Source: Flavobacterium ginsengisoli (lineage in GTDB: Bacteria; Bacteroidota; Bacteroidia; Flavobacteriales; Flavobacteriaceae). From it: a stretch of 64,000 bases of DNA. Both the position numbers and the translations under genes were made by a program. Location of the stretch: positions 2,675,001-2,739,000 of the forward strand of contig NZ_CP121110.1 of the NCBI RefSeq assembly GCF_029625315.1, written 5' to 3'. This document shows, piece by piece, positions 52,555-62,233 of the stretch (position 1 is its first letter; the number at the start of each line of letters is the position of its first letter). The notes below the pieces were generated by a model. The model ran no database searches. It worked only from the letters and a program-made list of their open reading frames with translations, and had not been told where the DNA came from.

Positions 52555-53544
52555 TTAGTTAACTGCAGGACAATTACAGTCGTAACGTTCTTTTTTGCAG
52601 AATAAATTAATTCCTAAAGTAATTTGATGAAAAGCTCCCGTGTCAAACTTAACATCTCCCATTAGTTGAGTATAGGTGTAAGCGAACATAAAATTCTTGA
52701 AATTAACCCCAATAATAGGCGTAAAGTACTGTAATTTTTGAGACGACACTCCGGTTCCCGAAACATATTGTGCGCCATCAAAACCTCTTCTATATGATAA
52801 AGCTGCCCATAGACTCCCGAAATCCATGCTTTTATAGGCTTTCATATTTAAATCTAGTGTTTTTGCCTTTGTTTGATCAAATAGCTGAAAAAGAATAGAA
52901 GGCTCCCAAGTCCAACTGCTGTTTTTTCCAAATACATAACCAGCACTTAATAAAAACTTTCTAAGATTATCGCTTTCATAATCTGTATATAACTCTCTTC
53001 TTGTTTCTAACAATCCTTGAACTGTTGCGTGCGCATAAAAATCCAGATAATTATATGATGCTCCAACGTCAACATTGAAATAAGAATCTTTCTGAATTGA
53101 ACCAAAAACAATTGGATCAAAAGTTCCTCCAAATTTTGTTTCGTCTAATTGACTTTGTATTAAACCTCCACTAATTCCAAAAGACAACTGATTTAAATCT
53201 AGTTCATCTCTCGAAAACATAATATGGTGTGCATATGTTAGTTTTACACCTTTTTGAGAATGATAACCATTTTTATCATTAAATAAAATTATACCAGCTC
53301 CAGAACGTTCTCCCACTCTACCGTTAAAACTTAAAGTCTGCAATGATGGAGCGTCTTCTTCTCCAAACCATTGTTTTCTGGCTGTCAATCTTATTTTAGC
53401 ACAGTTGGCTGCGCCTGCCATTGAAGGGTGAATTAAATAATAATTATCAGACAAATAATCTGAATAAACAGGTATTCCTTCTTGAGAATAAGAATAAAAA
53501 GTAGTAATGAGAAAAATTAATAAAACCTTGATTTTAAATTTCAT
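52555..53544 (-). CDS. PorP/SprF-family type IX secretion membrane protein
   Basis: 329 residues. Signal peptide MKFKIKVLLIFLITTFYSYSQ. YSDYLSDNYYLIHPSMAGA is the classical PorP_SprF opening, followed by barrel strands. These outer-membrane proteins help T9SS to export or attach gliding adhesins, which fits the type B sorting protein at 8006. Confidence 0.9.
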   Translation of the reverse strand: MKFKIKVLLIFLITTFYSYSQEGIPVYSDYLSDNYYLIHPSMAGAANCAKIRLTARKQWFGEEDAPSLQTLSFNGRVGERSGAGIILFNDKNGYHSQKGVKLTYAHHIMFSRDELDLNQLSFGISGGLIQSQLDETKFGGTFDPIVFGSIQKDSYFNVDVGASYNYLDFYAHATVQGLLETRRELYTDYESDNLRKFLLSAGYVFGKNSSWTWEPSILFQLFDQTKAKTLDLNMKAYKSMDFGSLWAALSYRRGFDGAQYVSGTGVSSQKLQYFTPIIGVNFKNFMFAYTYTQLMGDVKFDTGAFHQITLGINLFCKKERYDCNCPAVN

Positions 53545-53663
53545 AAAGACAATTTTGTTTCTATATAATTTTCACTCTTGCAATTTAACACGATTTCTTT
53601 GAAAAGAGTCTTAATTATTTTATTAAAAAATCAAATATAGGTATTAGTAGAAAATAACTTTAG

Positions 53664-53671
53664 TAAATTTG
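53664..53671 (+). promoter_or_regulatory. Putative -7 box TAAATTTG of the NifU-like gene
   Basis: TAnnTTTG, 17 bp before the ATG at 53688; -33 unclear. Confidence 0.5.
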
Positions 53672-53687
53672 CAAAAAATATACAACC

Positions 53688-54587
53688 ATGACAAAAATCA
53701 CTATAAAAGAGACCCAGAACCCGACCATTTTAAAGTTCGAGTTTGAAGACTTTATTACTCAAAATCAAAACTTTGAGTTCAAAAATATTGACGAAGCGCA
53801 AGCTTCTCCTCTAGCCCAACAATTATTCTATCTGCCGTTTGTTAAGACCGTTTATATCTCTGGAAATTTCATCGCTATCGAAAGATACAGCATTGTAGAT
53901 TGGGATGATGTAAAAGATGCAGTTGCAGAGCAAATTACTGCTTTTGTTGACAAAGGTGGCGTTATCATTAAAATTGATGAAACAAAAGCAAAAAAACAGC
54001 CAATTACAGTTTACGGAGAAACAACTCCAAATCCTTCTGCATTAAAATTTGTGGTAAGCAGAATGCTTACTCGTAATGCAGTAGAGTATAAAAACATTGA
54101 CCAGACTGCTTCTTCTCCGTTAGCTCAGGAATTATTCAAATTCCCTTATGTGAAAGAAATTTTTATTGATGAAAATTATATTTCGGTTACAAAATATGAA
54201 ATCAATAACTGGGATGAAATTACTTTAGAATTAAGAACTTTCATTAAACAATTTATAGAAAACGGAGGAACTGTTTTAGATGAAAGTTTAATTCAAACTA
54301 AAGCCAAAACTGAAGCAACAAAAGATGAAGCTTTTGACAAACTAGATGTTACATCTCAGCAAATTATTAATATCTTAGAAGAATACGTAAAACCAGCAGT
54401 AGCCGCTGATGGCGGAAACATTGCTTTTGAATCTTATAATGAAGATGATAAAACAGTAAAAGTATTATTACAAGGTGCTTGCAGCGGATGTCCATCATCT
54501 ACATTTACTTTAAAAAGCGGTATCGAAAATATGCTTAAAAGCATGTTGAATGATGAAGCGATCAAGGTTGAAGCTGTAAATGCTTAA
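53688..54587 (+). CDS. nfuA: NfuA-type iron-sulfur scaffold/carrier with two Nfu_N domains
   Basis: 299 residues. Two tandem Nfu_N domains (PTILKFEFEDF and PNPSALKFVVSRM starts), then a C-terminal NifU domain with the cluster ligands in GACSGCPSST. The duplicated N-domain is longer than the E. coli arrangement. Delivers Fe-S clusters. Confidence 0.9.
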   Translation: MTKITIKETQNPTILKFEFEDFITQNQNFEFKNIDEAQASPLAQQLFYLPFVKTVYISGNFIAIERYSIVDWDDVKDAVAEQITAFVDKGGVIIKIDETKAKKQPITVYGETTPNPSALKFVVSRMLTRNAVEYKNIDQTASSPLAQELFKFPYVKEIFIDENYISVTKYEINNWDEITLELRTFIKQFIENGGTVLDESLIQTKAKTEATKDEAFDKLDVTSQQIINILEEYVKPAVAADGGNIAFESYNEDDKTVKVLLQGACSGCPSSTFTLKSGIENMLKSMLNDEAIKVEAVNA

Positions 54588-54942
54588 TTTCAAAAGAAAC
54601 AATATACAAAGCGTCTCAATGAGACGTTTTTTTTTGCAAAATATATTTGACATCAAATTACCAAAAGAATCTGTGTAAATTACCAATATTTTCATATGCA
54701 AACTTTACAGTTCGATTAAATATAAATTTTGCTTCTGTTTGATTATTTATAACTTTATAGTATTTATATTTTCTTTGACATAAGAACATAAATACGTGAT
54801 TAATAACAACTTTACCATATATTCTATGAACCACCTTTTTTTTATACCTGCTGGAGCGGCGTCTTGCTCGTGAACATCATCCTTAATAAATTCTGTTATA
54901 TAAACTTTGCGTTAACGAGCGGGGTACTCGTACTAGCAGAGG
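54588..54942. other. Intergenic region, no gene seen
   Basis: 355 bp between the Nfu gene and the first DUF2931 gene. It holds the terminator at 54608-54635. Nothing else could be identified; composition is AT-rich. Confidence 0.6.
54608..54635 (+). terminator. Terminator after the NifU-like gene
   Basis: CGTCTC / GAGACG stem followed by nine Ts. Confidence 0.75.
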
Positions 54943-56027
54943 TTATTTATAGGAGTCATTAAAATTCCGTTTACTGTTAGGATAAATTCTAATGCTGTCG
55001 ACCTCCAGTTCTTGATTGTTTAATAAAATTTCCAAGCTTCTGTTGTCTTTGGCAATTTTTAACTGAATTTCATTATCTCCTGAAAGCCCTTTAAAACGGC
55101 TGAATATTTCATTTTGATTGAAGAAAATCCTACCTTCAAATTTTTCTCCTATTCCTGTTTCCCAGAAAAACTGAAGGACATTTGGCAGTGCCCTGTCTCT
55201 TATTTTGTTTTCCAGCAGCCATGGACGCATCATCTGGTCTTTTTCTCCATTGTAATATTCTGTATTTATTGCAAATAATCTGAAATTAGGATTCTCAGAG
55301 GTAATTACGGGTTTCCAATTGTATCGCAGACGAAACATATCCCATTGATCACAATTGGCATCTGGATTATATAGTTTTTTTGCTAATTCATCAAAATATT
55401 CAGGAGTAAACCTCCATGTTTCCAGATGTTTATTTTTTGCAGATTCCAATTCTTTTGGATCAGTTACTGCTTTAGCCTGATATCTGCCGATTTCTATCAC
55501 CTTCAAGCCATAATTTACCCAAACCACACCATGCCTTTTGGCGCAAAATCAAAAACAAGACTGGACATTCTATCATAAGATTTGTGTGCCGCATCTGCAT
55601 CTCTCAACAGATCACGATCACCCTCGTATTTGTACTCCTCAATTATATTATTTTCCGCTTCACAAAAAGCATAATTTCTCCTTACCAAATCTTTCATTCG
55701 CTCTATAGGAAAATCAATTTTTAGCCTATAAAAAGCATTGTCATAACCCGCATAATAAGTTAGGTCTGCGCCTATAGGAGTGCCGTGCTGCTCTGTCCTC
55801 ATCTTGCCTGAGCTCCCCCATGTGCCTGAGGAGCTTCCATACGGCATGCCTGCACGAATGCCTTCGAGGGTAAAAATTTCGTCTTTTACCATTTGTACTC
55901 TATATTTATTTGCAGGATGGCACATTTCGGCATGCCACTCGGGTGTTTTTTCATTTTTCATTTGGCAGCTGTTTATCTGTATGCCTATTAAAAAGCATAC
56001 TATTATTTTTATAGATCTATTACCCAT
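54943..56027 (-). CDS. DUF2931 lipoprotein, copy 1 (one frameshift); putative T6SS immunity protein
   Basis: 361 residues after repair. MGNRSIKIIVCFLIGIQINS then CQM: lipobox INSC. DUF2931 landmarks: EWHAEMCHP, MPYGSSSGTWGSSGKM, GADLTYYAGYDNAFYRLKIDFP. Compared with copy 2 the break is a missing base near 55527 (GGTGTGG versus GGTAGTGG). An upstream ATG at 56037-56039 is an alternative start (MKYTMGN). Role inferred from position only, next to a Tle1-like effector. Confidence 0.8.
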
Positions 56028-56060
56028 AGTGTATTTCATTTGCAAAAAGTATTTCAAATG

Positions 56061-57154
56061 TTATTTATAGGAGTCATTAAATTCTCGTTTACTGTTAGGA
56101 TAAATTCTAATGCTGTCGACCTCCAGTTTTTGATTGTTTAATAAAACTTCCAAACTTCTGTTGTCTTTGGCAATTTTTAACTGAATTTCGTTATCTCCTG
56201 AAAGCCCTTTAAAACGGCTGAATATTTCATTTTGATTAAAAAAAATTCTCCCTTCAAATTTTTCTCCTATACCTGTTTCCCAGAAAAACTGAAAGACGTT
56301 TGGCAGTGCCCTGTTTCTCATTTTATTCTCCAGCAGCCATGGGCGCATCATCTGGTTTTTTCTCCATTGTAATATTCTGTATTTATTGTAAATAATCTGA
56401 AATTAGGATTCTCAGAGGTAATTACGGGTTTCCAATTGTATCGTAGACGAAACATATCCCATTGATCACAACTGGCATCTGGAACAGAAAATTCTTTTGC
56501 CAACTCATCAAAACGGGCAGGCGAAAAACGCCAGATATCTAAATATCTTTTTTTTGCAGATTCTAATTCTTTTGGGTCAGTTACTGCTTTAGCCTGATAT
56601 CTGCCTACTTCTATAACAGTCAAGCCATAATTTACCCAAACCACTACCATGCCTTTTGGCGCAAAACCAAAAATAAGGCTGGAAATTCTATCATAGGAAT
56701 TGTAAGCCTCATCTATATCACCTGTAATATATTGCAAACCAGGATCGCCTTCATATTTGCATTCCTCGATTGTTTTGTTTTTTACTTCACGATAAGCATA
56801 ATTGCGCTTTACCAGATCTTTCATAAGCTCTACAGGAAAATCAATTTTTAACCTGTAAAACACATTTTCATAACCGGCATAATAGGTTATGTCTGCCCCT
56901 ATGGGAGTGCCGTGCTGTTCTGTCCACATCTTGCCTGAGCGCCCCCATGTGCCTGAGGAACCTCCGTACGGCATACCTGCACGAATGCCTTCTAGGGTAA
57001 AAATTTCGTCTTTTACCATATCTACACTATATTTATTTTCAGGATGGCACATTTCGGCATGCCATTCGGGTGTTTTTTCATTTTTCATTTGGCGGCTGTT
57101 TATCTGTATGCCTATTAAAAAGCATGCTATTATTTTTATAGATCTATTACCCAT
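56061..57154 (-). CDS. DUF2931 protein, copy 2 (one frameshift, lipobox Cys lost); putative immunity protein
   Basis: 364 residues after repair. MGNRSIKIIACFLIGIQINS then RQM: the lipobox Cys of copy 1 is Arg here (TGC versus CGC). The ends are nearly identical to copy 1, while two inner segments differ: about 125-155 (YREVKNKTIEE...) and about 215-245 (RYLDIWRFSPARFDELAKEF). A missing base near 56357 (GAAAAAACC versus GAAAAAGACC) breaks the frame. Its ATG overlaps the stop of the DUF2235 gene by 8 bp (ATGGGTAA), so translation is coupled. Confidence 0.8.
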
Positions 57155-58838
57155 TGTGTATTTCTCTTTTTCTGTATCGGCCTTCATAAGCGCCGTCTTT
57201 GGCAGGTGCCTGGCTCTCGCGAGAACCAAGTCCCAGTTCGTTGGCTTTTACAGACCAGTGCAGATACTGGTTTCTTAATTTTTTCAATACTTCTTCGTCA
57301 ATATAATTCAGATAAGATTTTCGTTTGAGCTTCGATAAATACTCTTCATTTATAGAATTTTTATCATACAAATCGCCATTGTACATTTCGACATAGCTAT
57401 TCCGCAAATCATTACAGACGTTTACATAATTATTTAAACTGTTGCAGACTGATTTTATAAACTCATCTTCTATTGAATAGGAAATTAATTTATTCTTTCT
57501 ATATTCAACTTTAGCATCTTTAGAAAAGTGAAACATTAAATGCAGTGGAATCTGGTCATAAGTATTATACAGATTTCGTATTCCTACTACCGCATAAAAT
57601 CGCTCTAAATCTTCTACAGATCCTTTTTTTATTTTATTGTCAATAGCAGATTTATGCACAACTCCAGCTTCAATTTGGTGTTTTTTATACCAGCCTTCAC
57701 TAATTACTATTTTTTTTAGTTTTTCAACTTCTTGATCAGAATGATGAATCATTTTGTTGTAAAGTGATTCTCTTTTATAGTAAAGAGCCGAAACTTCTTT
57801 GGCATTGTTTATATAAGAACCACCAATATCTGAGTGCACCCCTGGCAAAGTAAGTTCTAAACCATGCAAGCCGGCGCTCTCTATATTGACTAAATCAAAG
57901 TTTTCGCGATATTCATCATCAGATGACAGTTGCAAAACAAAACGTGCTTTTTTAACTGCATCTAAATGTAAGTCTATACTATCGTTACCGTGATAAAATC
58001 CATAAGAAGCTACGGTATCATACAGACCCACAAAATTGATCTCGATTTTTTTTATGCTAAAATTCTCTTTTAATAAACAAGCGGCGAAGTAACCATGCCG
58101 GTCTAAAAGTGGGTGATTCGGTACTTTAAGAATACTATATTCATTTTTCATACCTTGATAATATCCGGGGGCCATTACCTGTACTTTATTATCAGGAAGC
58201 TGACTGTATATAACAGCAGGACTATTGGCTATATGCAAAAAATGTCTGGCAGCGGTTGCGCCACGGCTAAAACCATAAACATTCAATTTTAAAACATTTA
58301 TTTCTTTGCCTCCATATTCTTTCAACATTTCTGGTGTTTTTACACATGCTTTTACCACTTTTGCCACTACCCCGCGATAGCCCATACCTATTGCGACATC
58401 TGGAAAAACATCGTCGCTTTCTAGATTTTCGGTGCCAATTCCTTCAATATATAAGGCGCTTTGAAAATCAGCAGTGGGATCTATAGCATCGTAGCCTCTT
58501 GCGACATTAGTATAATCGTTTTCAAAACTGTCATCTTCCTTATTCCCTACTTTTAGATAAGCATCATGATCTTTTGAATCTTGTTTTTTAGCATCGGTAT
58601 TGGTTTTATTATTTTGTGTTCCATCAAAAAAAATATTTAAGCTTACATTAATAGCGTTATTTAATGAATCTTCAGGATGTAAGGGCTCATAATCTTTCTC
58701 AAAAATTCCTTCTTCGCCACCATTCCAGCGGTTTTTGCCCAAAGCATGAACCGTATAATCTCCATCTATGGCACGCAAATCCATTTTTCCTGTTGAAGTG
58801 TTTATCATTTCACCTTCAACAATTCTTAGAATACTCAT
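57147..58838 (-). CDS. DUF2235 Tle1-like alpha/beta hydrolase; putative T6SS lipase effector
   Basis: 563 residues. N-terminal part MSILRIVEGEMINTSTGKMD, then the DUF2235 domain with INVSLNIFFDGTQNN, nucleophile NVYGFSRGATAARHFLHI and LPGVHSDIGGSY (Asp/His region). This family includes the Tle1 phospholipase effectors of T6SS. It lies 3 bp after the vgrG stop and ahead of both DUF2931 genes. Cargo status is inferred from this order. Confidence 0.88.
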   Translation of the reverse strand: MSILRIVEGEMINTSTGKMDLRAIDGDYTVHALGKNRWNGGEEGIFEKDYEPLHPEDSLNNAINVSLNIFFDGTQNNKTNTDAKKQDSKDHDAYLKVGNKEDDSFENDYTNVARGYDAIDPTADFQSALYIEGIGTENLESDDVFPDVAIGMGYRGVVAKVVKACVKTPEMLKEYGGKEINVLKLNVYGFSRGATAARHFLHIANSPAVIYSQLPDNKVQVMAPGYYQGMKNEYSILKVPNHPLLDRHGYFAACLLKENFSIKKIEINFVGLYDTVASYGFYHGNDSIDLHLDAVKKARFVLQLSSDDEYRENFDLVNIESAGLHGLELTLPGVHSDIGGSYINNAKEVSALYYKRESLYNKMIHHSDQEVEKLKKIVISEGWYKKHQIEAGVVHKSAIDNKIKKGSVEDLERFYAVVGIRNLYNTYDQIPLHLMFHFSKDAKVEYRKNKLISYSIEDEFIKSVCNSLNNYVNVCNDLRNSYVEMYNGDLYDKNSINEEYLSKLKRKSYLNYIDEEVLKKLRNQYLHWSVKANELGLGSRESQAPAKDGAYEGRYRKREIHNG

Positions 58839-58841
58839 GAT

Positions 58842-60696
58842 TTATGAATTTATTGAGTTTTCGCCGCTGTATTTATTCAGGTTTTTAGAAGCGTGCACGT
58901 TTATATGTTCTTCTGTACTTATTAAGGAAGCTGTTTTGGCAATTTCCTTTCTTTCTCCTGTTTCAGATTCTCTATTTCCTTTTATAAATTCTGTTAGATT
59001 ACCCATTACTTTTGTCATAAAATCGATTCCTATAGCGAGAAATTTTGAGCCTGTAATACTTTGTGTATAGTTACCTCCAATAATATCAGTTTTATGAACC
59101 CCAACATTAATATCCATATTCTGCCCCGCATTTATGCTGATATTTTCTCCTGCGTTGATTGTTAAATTTTTGGGAGCATCAATAGTTGTGTTTCCGTTTC
59201 CATCCATAAAATATTTATTGCCACTTGGATCTTCAAGCGAAACGCTTCCATTGGCATCATTAAAAGTAGCTGTAATTCCAGAACGGGTTTTCATAACCTT
59301 CAAATCATTATTCGGCGTACTATAACCGCTTTTTTCTTTTCTGCTGGTCATAGTTCCTATTACAATAGGCAGTTCGGCGTTATTGCCCTGAAAATCTACA
59401 AAAACCGTATCTCCTATTTCGGGAATAATGTGAGAACCTCTGGCATCGCCTCCGTATTCTTCGCATTAACGGAATGTAAGGAGTGGTTTCGCCTTTGGCT
59501 TCCTGCCATGGCATCTGCACCTGTACGGCGCTGAGTCCGTCAGGGTCTGCGTTTGCCGTTACAATTGCCGTTTGGCTCTGGCAGTACGGCACCAGATCGG
59601 GGTCAGTTTCAGATGAAAATACAGAATTGTTGAAATTTATGGCTGTAAACTCGTTTTCGTAGCCTCCACCATCATCGCATATGTGTCTGATGTGGGTAAC
59701 TCTGTAAGAGCTTTCGAGCTGCATATCGACACCGCTAATTCTTACTTTGTTTCCTATAGTAATGCCGGGAACTTCGCTTGATGCTGTAACCTCCATCAAT
59801 CGACTTAAAACGGCACGCATTTTATTTTTGGTGTATTCTTCTGAGGTTGTTCTCACATATCCGCCAACAGGGTTCTGATTTAGCTGTATTACCGTTTCTT
59901 TATTAAAAACCCTGTTGCCCTTATTTAGAAAGTTCTGCTGGAAACCGTCGGTTTCTTTTCGGTAATTTAGGGTTTCGTCGGTTCTGTATTCCCCTTCGCG
60001 ATTGTCATTTTCTATGGTTTTAAACATGGCAGGTATTAATTTCACCGTATAATTGAAATCCTGCATGTTTACGCCATAGACTAATTTAGGCTGTCCGCCA
60101 ACCCCGCCCGGCGTGCCGAAAATAGTGGTGCGCCCGTTATAATAAAGCCATTGTCCGTTTCTTTTGGCCAGACGGTTCAAAAAACTGAAGCTACTTTCGT
60201 TGTACTGCACCGTATAAGGCAGGCTGTCTTTGTAAAATGGTCTTACGTCCATATCAATATCGACCCCTTCCTTAACTTTGTTTACAATATCTGCAAGAGG
60301 CATGCTGATAAAGGAATTGCACTCGGGTCCGTTCTCTAAAATTATGGTCGAACTATGGCCTTTTATGACAATGGTTTCTTCCATGTCTTTAATGCGGGAT
60401 TTCTGAAGCTCGACTTCGGTTACCACGCCATAAAAATGCAGGACATAATCATCTGGATCTGCACCGATCATAAGATCTTCCAGTCCGTCTATGGGTTTTA
60501 TCTCAATGCTTATCTTTTCGCCGTAAAGCTGTCGCGAAAAAGGCATGACACTTCTTAACTGCTCTACCAATAAATCCTGTCTTACCTGAAAAGAAAAAAC
60601 ATGGTGGTCGTGAATGGTCTGGATTATTTCCAATCCGCTGAAATTCGTAATCTGGATTTCGCCAACTTTAATCGTGGTAACTGTCTGTAATGCCAT
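58842..60696 (-). CDS. vgrG: VgrG-type T6SS spike protein (one frameshift)
   Basis: 617 residues after repair. N-terminal phage-baseplate-like region (KVGEIQITNFSGLEIIQTIH; FSFLNRLAKRNGQWLYYNGR is the gpD-like part). Gp5-like OB fold around PYIPLMRE-YGGDARGSHIIPEIGDTVFVDF. C-terminal spike beta-helix (DPSGNKYFMDGNGNTTIDAP; ISINAGQNMDINVG). An extra base near 59458-59463 breaks the OB fold. No other T6SS structural gene is in the window, so this is an orphan vgrG cassette. Confidence 0.9.
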
Positions 60697-60767
60697 TAGA
60701 AAATAATATCAAGTTCGTACTTAAATAAATTCCTACAATTTAAACTACTTTACTAACTGACACAATA

Positions 60768-60779
60768 CCTAAATTTAGG
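60768..60779. promoter_or_regulatory. 12-bp palindrome in the vgrG upstream gap
   Basis: CCTAAATTTAGG, perfect, between divergent vgrG and the helical protein gene. Operator-like, but could be chance. Confidence 0.3.
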
Positions 60780-60920
60780 GATTTTTCTAAAGAATCTTTA
60801 AATCTTAAAAAGCTTCCCTAGAAAATCATATATTTTTAATAATCAATATTTTACACTAATTTTTCATTAAAATCATTTAAAAAGTTTAATATTGTATTCT
60901 TAACCAATCAATTAAAAACC

Positions 60921-61331
60921 ATGGGATTATCTTCATTTTTTAAAAATTTATTTGGCTCAACCAAAGAGTCTGTAACTGAATTGGCAAATAATGCCGAAGA
61001 GACTTTTGAACAAGCAAAGGAAGCGGCGGCTCCTTATATCGAGAAAGCAGAAGCTTTTGCAGAAGAAACAATTGAAAAAGTAAAAGAGGTTTCTGAACCT
61101 ATTATTGACCAAGCTGCAGATTATGCGGACAAAGCAAAAGATACTGTAAGTGAATATGCGGACAAAGCTACTAAAGCGGTAAATGATTTGGTTGATTCTG
61201 TTAAAGAAAAAGCAACTTCGCAAACAGCTACTGAGGCATCAGAAACTATTTCTGAAACCGTTGTTGATACTAGCGAAAAATCTGCCGAAGAGGTAGAAGA
61301 AATAGCCGACGAAGCTGCTGACAAGGCATAA
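60921..61331 (+). CDS. Amphipathic helical repeat protein (LEA/apolipoprotein-like)
   Basis: 136 residues, Ala/Glu/Lys/Asp-rich and almost without aromatic residues after the first 12. Eleven-like and heptad-like repeats: EQAKEAAAPYIEKAEAFAEE, DQAADYADKAKDTVSEYADK. No signal peptide. Resembles bacterial stress-type LEA or apolipophorin-like proteins; function unknown. Confidence 0.7.
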   Translation: MGLSSFFKNLFGSTKESVTELANNAEETFEQAKEAAAPYIEKAEAFAEETIEKVKEVSEPIIDQAADYADKAKDTVSEYADKATKAVNDLVDSVKEKATSQTATEASETISETVVDTSEKSAEEVEEIADEAADKA

Positions 61332-61360
61332 ACACACTTTTCTGATAATGTAAATATTTT

Positions 61361-61368
61361 TATATTTG
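61361..61368 (+). promoter_or_regulatory. Putative -7 box TATATTTG upstream of mscS
   Basis: TAnnTTTG, 50 bp before the ATG at 61418, with the terminator-like hairpin at 61381 lying between. Confidence 0.45.
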
Positions 61369-61380
61369 CACCACTAATAT

Positions 61381-61407
61381 ACCTTCTCTTTTGAGAAGGT
61401 TTTTTTA
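61381..61407 (+). terminator. Terminator-like hairpin before mscS
   Basis: ACCTTCTC / GAGAAGGT stem with seven Ts. It ends the helical-protein gene, but also lies inside the predicted mscS leader. Confidence 0.8.
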
Positions 61408-61417
61408 TTTAAAAATC

Positions 61418-62230
61418 ATGAACCTGAACCCAGAACAAGTCAGTAAATACGTTACTCGTTTTGTTGACATTTTAGTTGATTATTCACCAAAACTGATTTC
61501 TGCATTTTTAATCTTATTTGTTGGTTTATATGCCATCAGATTGATTAATCGAATTATTAGAAAAATAATGATTCAGCGAAATCTTGATCCTACGCTTACA
61601 AAATTCTTATCTGACATTTTATTGTGGGCGTTGCGAATATTATTGTTTGTAACCTTTATTTCTAAATTAGGAATTGAGACTTCCTCTTTTGTTGCCATTT
61701 TAGGAGCAATGGGTCTTGCAGTTGGTTTGTCTTTGCAAGGATCGCTTTCTAATTTTGCTGGAGGAATGCTTATTATTGTCTTTAAACCGTTTAAAGTTGG
61801 AGATACAATAGAGGCGCAAGGCGTTGTTGCAACAGTTCTTGAAATTCAGATTTTTGTAACTAAAATGCTTACTGCAAATAATCAGACGGTGTTTGTTCCA
61901 AATGGTTCTTTATCTAACGGAAACATCATCAACTACTCGATGCAAGGAGAAAGAAGAGCTGATTTGACTTTTGCTATTTCTTATGATTCAGACATTAAAA
62001 AAGCAAAAGAAATTCTTTTAGATGTTTTAAATAATAACCCAAAAGTATTGAAGAAGCCTGCACCAGAAGTTTTTGTAAAAAACCTATCGGCAAGTTCTAT
62101 CGATTTTGCAGTTCGTCCTTGGGCAAAAAATGCCAATTACGGAGCTGTTTTTTCTGAAACATTAGAGAATTGCAAAATTGCGTTGGATGAAGCGGGAATT
62201 GCAGTTCAACCGTATACGATACAGAAATAG
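61418..62230 (+). CDS. mscS: Small-conductance mechanosensitive channel (MscS family)
   Basis: 270 residues from the ATG at 61418. Three membrane helices (about 20-40, 60-82, 85-110). Pore helix AILGAMGLAVGLSLQGSLSNFAGGMLI. The beta domain follows (FKPFKVGDTIEAQGVVATVLEIQIF and VPNGSLSNGNIINYS). Releases solutes on hypo-osmotic shock. Confidence 0.93.
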   Translation: MNLNPEQVSKYVTRFVDILVDYSPKLISAFLILFVGLYAIRLINRIIRKIMIQRNLDPTLTKFLSDILLWALRILLFVTFISKLGIETSSFVAILGAMGLAVGLSLQGSLSNFAGGMLIIVFKPFKVGDTIEAQGVVATVLEIQIFVTKMLTANNQTVFVPNGSLSNGNIINYSMQGERRADLTFAISYDSDIKKAKEILLDVLNNNPKVLKKPAPEVFVKNLSASSIDFAVRPWAKNANYGAVFSETLENCKIALDEAGIAVQPYTIQK

Positions 62231-62233
62231 TAT

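Noticed and set aside
57147..60696. A phage tail module, from the gpD/gp5-like spike
   Set aside because: Next to a Tle1-like hydrolase and putative immunity genes, with no tail tube, sheath or capsid genes; VgrG fits better.
60957..61223. Minus-strand Cys/Phe-rich ORF
   Set aside because: Antisense of the helical repeat protein, no signature.
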